This document shows, piece after piece, positions 1 to 7,679 of a DNA stretch of 48,928 nt. The stretch is from the NCBI GenBank assembly GCA_910585455.1, contig CAJUEL010000036.1:1-48928 (forward strand), written 5' to 3'. Position 1 is the stretch's first letter; each line of letters begins with the position of its first letter. The notes under the pieces are model-generated. The model was given only the letters and a program-made list of their open reading frames with translations. It searched no databases and was not told where the DNA came from. Position numbers and translations under genes: made by a program. Source of the stretch: an uncultured Eisenbergiella sp. (lineage in GTDB: Bacteria; Bacillota; Clostridia; Lachnospirales; Lachnospiraceae).

Positions 1-32
1 TGCACAATTCAGGTATTGACAAAAGTCACTAC

Positions 33-62
33 ATAACAGTTCAGCCAGGTCTGAATTGTTAC
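33..62. repeat. 30-bp palindromic repeat (GTAACAGTTCAG family), copy 1
   Basis: The left half reads ATAACAGTTCAGCC and the right half GGTCTGAATTGTTAC; the two are near-perfect reverse complements. The same 30-bp design recurs at 4184, 5937, 8938, 37464 and 45796. The flanking 8-mers show no duplication at this copy. Confidence 0.85.
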
Positions 63-92
63 ATTTCCTCCACTTTTTGGGTTAATATGTAG

Positions 93-120
93 TTGCGAGC
101 AACCTGTTTATATGTTATAC
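93..120 (+). promoter_or_regulatory. possible sigma-A promoter
   Basis: TTGCGA (93-98) and TTATAC (115-120) are separated by 16 bp. The next start with a good ribosome site (GGCGGAGG, ATG at 156) opens only a nine-codon frame, so this promoter probably belonged to a gene that is now deleted. Confidence 0.4.
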
Positions 121-209
121 TTTTAGAACATACATTCGCATCTGGCGGAGGCATTATGAAAAGGGAGGACATAAATTCCAATTAAGTTCTGTAAGCCTGC
201 GCAGCGTGA

Positions 210-371
210 ATTGCAAAAAGAATCTATGGATATTACCTGAAACAAGTGGAAGAATTGCGGCAGAAGGATGCTGTTTCAGTCAGAAAGCCCGATGAACTAC
301 TTCTGGATGCTTTCCGTGAGGATATCGTGTCTGGTGAGGGTGGAGAAACGGGAGGAAAGATATTTGACTGA
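210..371 (+). pseudogene. C-terminal remnant of an unrecognised protein
   Basis: An open frame of 53 codons has no start codon. It begins directly after an in-frame stop and ends at TGA 369-371. The composition looks like a real charged C-terminus (for example RKPDELLLDAFRED). A nine-codon frame with a good ribosome site at 156-185 may be the beginning of the same lost gene. I do not recognise the family. Its position before a broken rhuM suggests a decayed island. Confidence 0.35.
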
Positions 372-414
372 TGCGATACCGGCTGCGGATATATGGAAAC
401 TGGGGGAATTATGT

Positions 415-871
415 ATGCAGGAGCATGAGGTTATATTATATCAATTAGAGAGTACAAATGTTTATGTGAATGTCATTTTTAAAGAAGAAACATTTTGGAT
501 GACACAAAGAGCAATCGCAGAGTTATTTGATTGTACAGCAGATAATATTTCGCTACATTTGAAAAATATTTATAAAGAGGAAGAATTAGACGCACAAGCA
601 ACTACCGAGTTTTTCTCGGTAGTTCAAAATGAAGGCGGAATTAATGGCAGAAGATGAGATATTAATGAGTATGCAGGATTGGGTGGAACAGACAGATCAG
701 TTTTTGGTGAATAATCGAAGGGAAGTGTTGGATGGAAAAGGAAAAGTATCACATGAAAGTGCAATGAAAAAAGCAGAACAGGAATATGAGGTATTTCGTA
801 TAAAACAGGATAAAGAATATATTTCAGAATTTGATCGGGAGATAGAGAAATATTTAAAAGGTGAATTATGA
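415..871 (+). pseudogene. RhuM-family protein, internally deleted
   Basis: The N-terminal part (415 to about 640) has GGGGG 8 bp upstream of its ATG. It encodes the start of a RhuM-type protein, with the helix-turn-helix-like segment ETFWMTQRAIAELFDC. The reading then jumps frame near 630. The continuation to 871 matches the C-terminus of the intact RhuM at 1766-2755: MQDWVEQTDQFL corresponds to MKDWLETIDDYL there. About half of the usual 330 residues, the middle, is missing, so a deletion plus frameshift inactivated the gene. It is a diverged paralogue of the intact gene, not a copy of it. Confidence 0.75.
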
Positions 872-930
872 AAAATAGTAAGAAAAATTGCGATGCGGGT
901 GCCGCAGGCGGAATCATATGCGGTGAATAA
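868..930 (+). CDS. possible 20-aa peptide
   Basis: The start codon overlaps the stop of the rhuM remnant (ATGA). The peptide is MKNSKKNCDAGAAGGIICGE, with two cysteines and a Gly-Gly, directly before an ABC exporter remnant. That layout resembles a ribosomally made peptide precursor, but no good ribosome site is visible. The overlapping frame 893-1006 (37 aa) is equally plausible. It could be chance in a decayed region. Confidence 0.15.
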   Translation: MKNSKKNCDAGAAGGIICGE

Positions 931-1006
931 GCTGTCAGATGAGACGAGGGATTGTTATGACACATCATTAGAATATGAAGTTTTTGACGCAACAGGTAAG
1001 TCATAA
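893..1006 (+). CDS. possible 37-aa remnant or small protein
   Basis: The frame runs from ATG 893 to TAA 1004-1006 and overlaps the ABC remnant start at 975 in another frame. It has natural-looking amino-acid content (SYAVNKLSDETRDCYDTS) but no ribosome site and no family I recognise. It is probably a fragment of a lost gene. Confidence 0.2.
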   Translation: MRVPQAESYAVNKLSDETRDCYDTSLEYEVFDATGKS

Positions 1007-1713
1007 AAGCTTTATTTTATTCGTGATCGCGCTGGAAACAGGGAGCGAAGCATTAGGGCTTTTCTATGTGAGAATATTGGGCGGGATTTTGGATGTTATT
1101 ACGATTCAGAAAAATTTTCAGCAGTTTGTATGGTTATCATTCCTTTATATTGCTGTTTTTCTGGCGGAGAAAATCTTTTTTATGCTTTCCGTGAAATTAA
1201 AAGTGAAGATAGAAGAACAGGTAACCCTGCATGTATTTTGGCCGTTTGGGAAGGAAGGGAGTATCCGTATGGCGCAATGTGCGGATGAACAGCATTTATG
1301 TGGAGAAGGAGCCTTATTTTTTCAATCTGTCCGCTATCGAGAATCTTAAGATGATAGATGGAAGAGAAGAACAGATAATAAAATGTCTGGAATTATGCTT
1401 TGACGCTGCCGAGATCGATGAACTGGGATTGTTATCGGAGCGGGCAATCGGGGAAAAGGGAGGAAGATTGTCAGGAGGGCAGCGGGAGCGGTTAAACGTC
1501 GTGCGGGTATTGCTGGCTGCGCCGCAGCTGGTGGTATGGGATGAAGCGACAGCGCAGATGGACGAAGGTCTGGAGAAAAAAATGATTGAAGTGATAAAAA
1601 ACGGGTTAAGGGGAAGCACAAATATATTTATTTCTCACCGGAAAGAAATATATGCGCATGTAGATAAAGTGGTTTTGGTTAATGCGGGGGCTGTTTTTTG
1701 GCGTAAAGTCTGA
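975..1713 (+). pseudogene. ABC exporter (membrane domain + ATPase), truncated and frameshifted
   Basis: Codons from 975 to about 1240 encode the first membrane helices of an ABC exporter (FILFVIALETGSEALGLFYV; LSFLYIAVFLAEKIFFML). The frame then changes near 1240 into the second half of a nucleotide-binding domain: signature LSGGQRERL, Walker B LVVWDEATAQMD and switch histidine FISHRKE. The later membrane helices and the Walker A lysine are absent, so a large internal deletion has removed ATPase function. Similar exporters move peptides or drugs; the substrate cannot be inferred. Confidence 0.8.
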
Positions 1714-1765
1714 TGGAACTGTGTTGGGGCAGATTGTTACAGAAAGATAATAATCGGAGGGCAAA

Positions 1766-2755
1766 ATGTCAAAATCAAATATAATCATGTATACTACAGA
1801 GGATGGGATTACGAAAATAGAAGTGACCTTTGATCAGGATACGGTCTGGTTATCCATAGATCAGATGGCTGAATTATTTCAGCGCGATAAAAGTGTGATA
1901 GGAAAACATATAAGGAATATTTTTAAAGAAGGTGAATTAGTAAAAGAAACAGTTTGGGCAAAATTTGCCTATACTGCTACTGACAGCAAAACATATCAAG
2001 TAGATTTCTATAATCTTGATGTTATCATCTCCGTTGGTTATCGGGTAAAATCCCTTAGAGGGACACAGTTTAGAATATGGGCGTCTTCTATTTTAAAAGA
2101 ATATATGAAAAAAGGATTTGCGCTGGATGATGACCGTCTCAAGAATCTTGGTGGTGGAAATTATTTTGATGAGCTGTTAGCGCGTATCCGTGATATTCGT
2201 TCTTCAGAAAAAATATTTTGGAGAAAAGTGCTGGATATATACGCAACCAGCATTGATTATGACCCAAAGGCAGAAAGTTCCATTTTGTTTTTTAAACAGG
2301 TGCAGAATAAAATGCATTGGGCTGCCCATAAGCATACAGCAGCGGAGGTGATCTATCAACGGGTGGATGCGGAAAAAGACAATATGGGATTAACATCATG
2401 GACAGGCAAAGAAATCAGACGATCCGATGTAGAGGTCGCAAAGAATTATTTAAACGAAACGGAAATAGATGCATTAAACAAAATTGTTACTGCGTATTTA
2501 GATATTGCAGAAGTTCATGCTTTGAATCAAGAACCAATGTACATGAAAGACTGGTTGGAAACAATTGATGACTATTTAAAAATGACAAGAAGGGATATCT
2601 TAACCACGAAGGGAAGAATCACTCGTAAACAGGCCATTGAGAAAGCTCATGAAGAATATGAGAAGTATCGAAAAAAACAGGATGAATTTCTTTCTCCGGT
2701 AGAATCTCATTTTCTTAAAAGCATAGAAAGATTACATGAATTGGAAGGAAAATAA
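1766..2755 (+). CDS. RhuM-family protein (virulence RhuM-like)
   Basis: This is a 329-residue, apparently full-length member of the RhuM family. It starts at ATG 1766, 5 bp after GGAGGGCA. Residues about 20-65 form a helix-turn-helix-like segment (TVWLSIDQMAELFQRDKSVI). The conserved region TYQVDFYNLDVIISVGYRVK follows, then a helical C-terminus. RhuM proteins are common in genomic islands and beside restriction and toxin-antitoxin genes; the biochemical role is not established. Here it stands alone among broken genes, next to its own truncated paralogue, with low GC. It is probably cargo of an old island. Confidence 0.85.
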   Translation: MSKSNIIMYTTEDGITKIEVTFDQDTVWLSIDQMAELFQRDKSVIGKHIRNIFKEGELVKETVWAKFAYTATDSKTYQVDFYNLDVIISVGYRVKSLRGTQFRIWASSILKEYMKKGFALDDDRLKNLGGGNYFDELLARIRDIRSSEKIFWRKVLDIYATSIDYDPKAESSILFFKQVQNKMHWAAHKHTAAEVIYQRVDAEKDNMGLTSWTGKEIRRSDVEVAKNYLNETEIDALNKIVTAYLDIAEVHALNQEPMYMKDWLETIDDYLKMTRRDILTTKGRITRKQAIEKAHEEYEKYRKKQDEFLSPVESHFLKSIERLHELEGK

Positions 2756-2843
2756 AATTATTGAATACCATGAAATTTCATAAAGAGATAGCGCTTTTTG
2801 ATATTCTGAACTGGAAAATTTAATAAATGCCGATTACGCGTAC

Positions 2844-3029
2844 TTGCAGAGATGGCGAACAAATCGCGCTCAGAGGATACTCATATCAGTTCCTGTATTA
2901 TCAAAAAACAATGACGCTGCGACGGTAAAGGTGCTTCGGGCAATCCTTGATGGTAGAATTGTGCCATTGTATCATGATGAGATTTTGGCTGAGTATGATG
3001 AAGTGCTTCATAGAGAAAAGTTTCATTAA
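2844..3029 (+). pseudogene. PIN-domain toxin, truncated
   Basis: The frame encodes VLSKNNDAATVKVLRAILDG, then IVPLYHDEILAEYDEVLHRE, then KFH and stop. This is the N-terminal third of a PIN-type ribonuclease of the putative toxin group. The first strand with its catalytic Asp has been lost (the family usually has VIDTNVLVSA here). The protein stops long before the remaining acidic residues. No antitoxin gene is visible in the 90 bp upstream. I regard it as a dead toxin fragment. Confidence 0.6.
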
Positions 3030-3077
3030 TTGCTTGAAAAAATCAGGAAATTGCCAGAATGAAAGGAAGACAAAAAT

Positions 3078-4106
3078 ATGTTATACTTTAACTGTGATTA
3101 TATGGAAGGCGCGCATCCGGAAATCCTTTCGCGCCTTATGGAAAGCAACATGGAGCAGACTTTCGGCTATGGAAGCGATCCGTATTGCGATGCGGCGAAG
3201 GAAAAGATACGAAGAGAATGCCACAGCCCACAGGCGGATATTTTCTTTCTGGTGGGAGGAACCCAGACCAACGCGGCGGTGATCAAGGCGTTTTTGAGGC
3301 CCTTTGAGGGGGTTATTTCAGCACAGACCGGTCATATCAACGTGCATGAGGCGGGTGCGATCGAGACGGGCGGGCATAAGGTGTTGTCTCTTGCCGGACA
3401 GGACGGAAAGCTGGGCGCTGTAGAGCTGGAAGCATATCTGGAGGCATTTGCGAGGGATGAGAGCAACACCCACATGGTACAGCCCGGAATGGTATATATT
3501 TCCCATCCCACTGAATACGGTACGCTCTATACCGCGCAGGAGCTGCGCGATCTGCGCCGGGTCTGCGACAGGTATGGGCTGCCTCTGTACCTGGACGGCG
3601 CGCGGCTGGGGTATGGGCTGATGGCGGAGGAGGCGGATGTGGATATGGAAACAGTGGCGGCATACTGTGATGCCTTTTATATTGGGGGCACGAAGGTGGG
3701 GGCTCTGTTTGGAGAGGCGGCCGTTTTTCCCAAGGGAGCGCCGAAGGGCTTTTTTACGCTGATGAAGCAGCAGGGGGCGGTGCTGGCGAAGGGCAGACTT
3801 CTGGGAATTCAATTTGATGCGCTCTTTACGGACGGGCTGTATTACCGGATCAGCGCTCATGCCATCGCCATGGCGATGAAGCTAAAGGAAACGCTGCTGC
3901 GCGCAGGCTGCCCGCTGTTTCTGGATTCCCCGACCAATCAGCAGTTTGTTGTGTTGTCCACACAGAAGAGGGAGATTTTGCGGGACAGGGTAAGCTATGA
4001 GGTCTGGCAGGAGCGGGAGGACGGCAGTGCAATCGCCCGCTTTGCCACGAGCTGGGCGACGAAGGCGGCGGATATTGACAGCCTGGGGCGGATTCTGGGA
4101 GTATGA
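3078..4106 (+). CDS. ltaE: Low-specificity L-threonine aldolase
   Basis: A 342-residue PLP-dependent fold-type I enzyme of the threonine aldolase / beta-eliminating lyase family. It cleaves L-threonine or L-allo-threonine to glycine and acetaldehyde in the cytosol. The usual landmarks are present: GGTQTN near residues 60-65 binding the cofactor phosphate, His86 in TGHINVHE, Asp173 in LYLDGARLGYG contacting the pyridine nitrogen, and the Schiff-base Lys206 in IGGTKVG. The length is normal. The start ATG follows GAAAGGAAGA. It is a single gene with no partner in an operon, lying just after the decayed island. Confidence 0.9.
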   Translation: MLYFNCDYMEGAHPEILSRLMESNMEQTFGYGSDPYCDAAKEKIRRECHSPQADIFFLVGGTQTNAAVIKAFLRPFEGVISAQTGHINVHEAGAIETGGHKVLSLAGQDGKLGAVELEAYLEAFARDESNTHMVQPGMVYISHPTEYGTLYTAQELRDLRRVCDRYGLPLYLDGARLGYGLMAEEADVDMETVAAYCDAFYIGGTKVGALFGEAAVFPKGAPKGFFTLMKQQGAVLAKGRLLGIQFDALFTDGLYYRISAHAIAMAMKLKETLLRAGCPLFLDSPTNQQFVVLSTQKREILRDRVSYEVWQEREDGSAIARFATSWATKAADIDSLGRILGV

Positions 4107-4183
4107 CCGGAGAAAGCATGTCGGATATCCGTTGTCAGCGGCGGGATTGCTGATGCCGGTGTGACGGCAGAACAGGGAAATGC

Positions 4184-4213
4184 GTAACAGTTCAGACAGA
4201 GCTGAACTGCTAC
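4184..4213. repeat. 30-bp palindromic repeat, copy 2
   Basis: Left half GTAACAGTTCAGAC, right half AGCTGAACTGCTAC. The flanking 8-mers GGAAATGC and GGATATGT agree at 6 of 8 positions, as expected for a decayed 8-bp target duplication. Confidence 0.85.
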
Positions 4214-4254
4214 GGATATGTTTCAAAATACATAACATGAGGGAGTTTTGGCAG

Positions 4255-5268
4255 ATGTTAAGAGATGATATTATCATGAAAATCGGGATCGTACACATTC
4301 TGGATTCCGCGGTGGGCGTGCCGGTGCTGTCCGACTGCCCGATCGACATGGGCTCGAATCTGTGTGATTTTTTGAAAGCGCATATCGAGAAGGTGACGGA
4401 AAGCGATGACGTAAAGCGGTGTCAGTTTTCGGAGGAGTCAGAGGTGATGGGGCTGATCCAGGGCTGCCGGGCGGATAATTTTGTGGAAACGAGCAAGAAG
4501 CTTTGCGAAAAGCTCTATGCGGTCATGAATGCGAATATCGATATTCCGGCAGCGGACGTGGCGGTGGTTGTTTTTTCGGCACAGGGAACGGACTATTTCG
4601 GCTTTTTGAAGCTGAATTACAAAAGCTCCTATACCCATGCCACGCGCCCCACGGATGAGGGCGGGAATCTAAATGATATCATCCTGCAGAAGGCGATTTT
4701 GCCCGCAGTCGGACAGAAGCTGTCCGAGGCGTTTATCGTCAATCTGTCGGATGGAGAAATTCTTCTGGCGGAGAAGAAATATGATATCAACGGGGAGAAA
4801 CGACCGTATCTGTCGGAGCTGTTTTTGGAATGCCATGCGCCCATGTCTCAGAAGACGAAGCTGGACATCGTGACCCGGGCGGTGGAGCAGGTCAATAAGA
4901 AGTATTATGGGGATGAAGATGCGGAACGGAAGATGGAAGTAAAAAAGGCAATTTACGAGGAGCTGGAGGAGAAGGGAAGCCTGGCGGTGGAGGAAGTGAA
5001 GGAGAAGATCTTTAAGGACAGCCCCGAAATGCAGGCGGATCTGGAGGAAAAGCTGGAAAAATACAATATGACAAAGGAAGTGGTGGAGCCTAAAAGCGAG
5101 GCGACCATCAAAAAGTTTCAAAAGCAGCACCTCACCACGGATACGGGCATTGAGATCACGATTCCCATGGAAGAGTACGGCGATCCGGACAAGGTGGAGT
5201 TCATCACAAACGGGGACGGCACGATATCTGTGCTGATCAAGAATATCGGACGGCTCAGTTCGAAGTAG
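4255..5268 (+). CDS. Nucleoid-associated protein, NA37/YejK-like
   Basis: A 337-residue protein resembling the 37-kDa nucleoid-associated family (NdpA/YejK in E. coli). The diagnostic pieces are IVHILDSAVGVPVLSD at the N-terminus, SKKLCEKLYAVMNANIDIPA, then VAVVVFSAQGTDYFGFLKLN followed by YKSSYTH, and AILPAVGQKLSEAFIVNLSD. A charged C-terminal part follows (KKAIYEELEEKGSLAVEEV). The family binds DNA non-specifically; its precise role in Firmicutes is unclear. I place the start at ATG 4255, 9 bp after GAGGGAG. An upstream in-frame ATG at 4180 is unlikely because that stretch is a mobile 30-bp repeat. A strong terminator follows. Confidence 0.75.
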   Translation: MLRDDIIMKIGIVHILDSAVGVPVLSDCPIDMGSNLCDFLKAHIEKVTESDDVKRCQFSEESEVMGLIQGCRADNFVETSKKLCEKLYAVMNANIDIPAADVAVVVFSAQGTDYFGFLKLNYKSSYTHATRPTDEGGNLNDIILQKAILPAVGQKLSEAFIVNLSDGEILLAEKKYDINGEKRPYLSELFLECHAPMSQKTKLDIVTRAVEQVNKKYYGDEDAERKMEVKKAIYEELEEKGSLAVEEVKEKIFKDSPEMQADLEEKLEKYNMTKEVVEPKSEATIKKFQKQHLTTDTGIEITIPMEEYGDPDKVEFITNGDGTISVLIKNIGRLSSK

Positions 5269-5280
5269 GATATATCAGGA

Positions 5281-5311
5281 AAACGGAAATCCGGCTGGTT
5301 TCCGTTTTTTT
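5281..5311 (+). terminator. Rho-independent terminator
   Basis: AAACGGAAA and TTTCCGTTT form the stem, followed by a run of T. It lies 12 bp after the stop of the NA37-like gene. Confidence 0.85.
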
Positions 5312-5349
5312 ATGGAAATATTTAAAACCTTTTTCCCGAAAAACAGGTT

Positions 5350-5368
5350 ATATAATATGTAACGTTAC
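5350..5368 (+). promoter_or_regulatory. TATAAT box and GTAACGTTAC palindrome before the sigma factor gene
   Basis: A perfect TATAAT (5350-5355) is followed by the 10-bp perfect palindrome GTAACGTTAC (5359-5368), where transcription should begin. No clear -35 box is seen. The palindrome could be an operator, but that is inference. Confidence 0.45.
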
Positions 5369-5387
5369 AAAAGCTGTGGAGCATGCC

Positions 5388-5900
5388 ATGAACGACAAAA
5401 AAGCGGTCCGGCTGATCGGGCAGGGAAAAACAGAATATATCAACGATATCGCCAGCGCTTATTATGACGATATATACCGGTTCTGTTGCTTTCAGACCGG
5501 GGATGCGGACTGGGCGTATGACCTGACGCAGGAAACCTTTCTGCGCTTCATCCGCTACGTGGATTCGATGAAGGCGGGCAATGTGAAGGGATATCTTCTG
5601 ACCATCGCCATGAATGTATGCCGGGACGGCTTTCGGGAGAAAAGCAGGCGGGAGGCGCAGACCGCAGGCGAGGAAGCGCTGGATACCCAAAGCGCGCCGC
5701 AAAGAGATGCGGAAGCGGAGGACCGGCTCATGTTGCAAAGAGCGCTTCTTTCATTGCCGGATTATCAGCGGGAGGCGATTGTGCTTCATTTTTACCAGGG
5801 GTTAAAATACCGGGAGATCGGGAAAATGACGGGAAGCAGCGTTGCGACGGTGAAGTCCCGGATCCGGCAGGGATGTCAGAAAATGAAGGAACTGCTATAG
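5388..5900 (+). CDS. RNA polymerase sigma factor, ECF type
   Basis: A roughly 170-residue sigma-70 family protein with only regions 2 and 4. Region 2 is YYDDIYRFCCFQTGD ... YDLTQETFLRFIRYV. Region 4 contains SLPDYQREAIVLHFYQGLKY and the helix-turn-helix REIGKMTGSSVATVKSRIRQ. It would direct RNA polymerase to a small regulon, probably including its own operon. The ATG at 5388 lies 6 bp after GGAG and is preferred over an in-frame GTG at 5376. It heads a set continuing with a membrane protein and an ABC transporter. The membrane protein at 6022 sits where an anti-sigma factor is usual, although a 30-bp mobile repeat now separates them. Confidence 0.88.
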   Translation: MNDKKAVRLIGQGKTEYINDIASAYYDDIYRFCCFQTGDADWAYDLTQETFLRFIRYVDSMKAGNVKGYLLTIAMNVCRDGFREKSRREAQTAGEEALDTQSAPQRDAEAEDRLMLQRALLSLPDYQREAIVLHFYQGLKYREIGKMTGSSVATVKSRIRQGCQKMKELL

Positions 5901-5936
5901 CGGTATGGATTGGACATGGATGGAATGTGTTACCGG

Positions 5937-5966
5937 GTAATAGTTCAGACTTGTCTGAACTGTTAT
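5937..5966. repeat. 30-bp palindromic repeat, copy 3
   Basis: Left half GTAATAGTTCAGAC, right half GTCTGAACTGTTAT. The flanking 8-mers GTTACCGG and GTCACTGG match at 6 of 8 positions, both differences being transitions. It lies inside the sigma factor operon. Confidence 0.85.
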
Positions 5967-6021
5967 GTCACTGGTCGCAGAGAAAATAGCGACGATTGTC
6001 AATCAGACAGGGAGCGGGAGC

Positions 6022-6792
6022 ATGGAAAAAAAGAATCTGGATTTGAAAAAAAGAATGCTGGAGAATGCAGAACGGATTGAAATTGACGAAGAACGGAAAA
6101 GAAAGAGTCTGGCTTACATTGCATGGGAGGCAGGGCAAAAGGAAATCTGCCATCAGCCGGACTGGTGGGAGGTGATATCGGTACAGCTGTTGGGTGTGCC
6201 GGTGAGCGCATGGCTTTTGCAGGCGGTATTTTTTCTTCTGGCGCCTGTTACGGAGACGGTGCTGCGCAGGAAGGGGCTGGTACATGGATATGAGATTTTT
6301 CCGGCACTGTCCGTATGTATGGCGACGGGGTCGCTGGTATTTGTCCACGAGCTGTCCCGGCATTTTTCATGCAAAATGGCGGAGCTGGAGCAAAGCTGCT
6401 ACTTAAATCTGTCCCAGCTGTGGCTTTTACGGGTGCTGTGCATCAGCGGTGCGGACGCGCTTTTCGCGATCGGCTTAAGCGTTCAAAGGGCAGGGCATTA
6501 CGGTTTTGGCATATTTGCCTTTGCGGTCTATGTGCTCACCCCATTTTTTCTCACCAATGCGATGCTGCTGGCTTTCATTTCACTGGGAAGAAATCGCGGC
6601 AGGGCCGGACAGCTGGCGCTGGCAGTGCTGGCGGCGCTGGGGCTGGCGATAGAGTATCTTTGCGGCCAGATTTATGAAAGGGTCTGGCTGCCCATGTGGG
6701 TGGCCTTGCTGGCGGTGGCGCTTTGCCTGTGCGCAGGACAGGTGCAGAAAATCAAAAAAGAGATGGAGGGAGAAAATGTATGCTGGAACTGA
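6022..6792 (+). CDS. Multi-pass membrane protein, possible anti-sigma factor
   Basis: A 256-residue protein with about 60 charged cytosolic residues at the N-terminus (KKNLDLKKRMLENAERIEID) followed by about six membrane helices, for example WLLQAVFFLLAPVTETVL, GIFAFAVYVLTPFFLTNAML and LPMWVALLAVALCLCAG. It lies between a sigma factor gene and an ABC transporter, the usual place for a membrane anti-sigma factor in Clostridia. No named anti-sigma domain is obvious, so the role is inference. The start at ATG 6022 follows GGGAGCGGGAG. An upstream ATG at 5965 lies inside a mobile repeat. The 3' end overlaps the ATPase gene by 13 bp. Confidence 0.65.
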   Translation: MEKKNLDLKKRMLENAERIEIDEERKRKSLAYIAWEAGQKEICHQPDWWEVISVQLLGVPVSAWLLQAVFFLLAPVTETVLRRKGLVHGYEIFPALSVCMATGSLVFVHELSRHFSCKMAELEQSCYLNLSQLWLLRVLCISGADALFAIGLSVQRAGHYGFGIFAFAVYVLTPFFLTNAMLLAFISLGRNRGRAGQLALAVLAALGLAIEYLCGQIYERVWLPMWVALLAVALCLCAGQVQKIKKEMEGENVCWN

Positions 6793-7679
6793 GGGCTGAG
6801 GGTGTGTGTAAGCAGTTCGGAGAAAAAAAGGCTGTGCAGGATGTAAGCTTTACCTTAAACAGCGGCGTTTACGGGCTGCTGGGTGCAAACGGGGCGGGGA
6901 AAACCACGCTGATGCGGATGCTGTGCGCCCTGTTAAAGCCGGACAGCGGCGAGATCAGTTTTTGTGGGGAAAATGTCCGGCAGATGGGCGCGCGCTACAG
7001 GCGGGTGCTGGGATATCTGCCGCAGGACTTCGGTTATTATCCGGATTTTACGGCGGAGCGGTATTTGCGGTATCTGGCACAGCTTAAGGCGCTGCCGCCC
7101 TGGACGATTCCACAGAAGCTGGATGAGATCTGGGAGCTTACCGGCCTGCAGGATGCAAAAAAGCAGAAGCTAAAGGGTTTTTCCGGCGGTATGCTGCGCA
7201 GGCTCGGCATCGGGCAGGCACTGCTGAACGATCCTGCGGTGCTGGTATTGGATGAACCGACCTCGGGGCTTGATCCGAAGGAGCGGATCCGGTTCCGGAA
7301 TATGATCAGCTCCATGGGAAAGGACAGGATTGTGCTTTTGTCCACCCATATCGTGCAGGATGTGGAGTTCATTGCGGACAGCATCGTCATGATGAAGGGC
7401 GGCAGGCTGATCGAATCGGGCACGGTGCAGACGCTGGCGCAAAAGGCGGTCAATCATGTATGGGAATGTCTGGTGGATGAGGCATGGGCGGACCGGATCA
7501 TCGCCGCCCATGCGGTGAGCAATTTAAGGCGGGAAGGCGCACAGGTTTTTCTGCGCGTGGTATCCGATGAAAAGCCGGTGCCGGACGCGAAAGCGTGCGA
7601 GCCGAACCTGGAGGATGTGTATCTGTTTTATGCGGGAGAAAGGAGAGAATATGGATCTGTTTCGGATGGAGCTATATAA
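6780..7679 (+). CDS. ABC transporter ATP-binding protein
   Basis: A 299-residue ATPase of the ABC-2 type. Walker A is GANGAGKTT, the Q-loop is in GYLPQDFGYYPDFTAE, the signature is FSGGMLRRLGIGQAL, Walker B is VLVLDEPTSGLDP and the switch His is in LLSTHIVQD. The extra C-terminal region of about 85 residues is typical of such exporters. It pairs with the permease at 7651, whose start overlaps this gene by 29 bp. The ATG at 6780 follows GGAGGGAGA. The substrate is unknown; control by the upstream sigma factor is likely. Confidence 0.9.
   Translation: MLELRAEGVCKQFGEKKAVQDVSFTLNSGVYGLLGANGAGKTTLMRMLCALLKPDSGEISFCGENVRQMGARYRRVLGYLPQDFGYYPDFTAERYLRYLAQLKALPPWTIPQKLDEIWELTGLQDAKKQKLKGFSGGMLRRLGIGQALLNDPAVLVLDEPTSGLDPKERIRFRNMISSMGKDRIVLLSTHIVQDVEFIADSIVMMKGGRLIESGTVQTLAQKAVNHVWECLVDEAWADRIIAAHAVSNLRREGAQVFLRVVSDEKPVPDAKACEPNLEDVYLFYAGERREYGSVSDGAI

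Noticed and set aside
4180..4254. N-terminal extension of the NA37-like protein
   Set aside because: The extension is translated from the 30-bp mobile repeat; a better ribosome site precedes ATG 4255.
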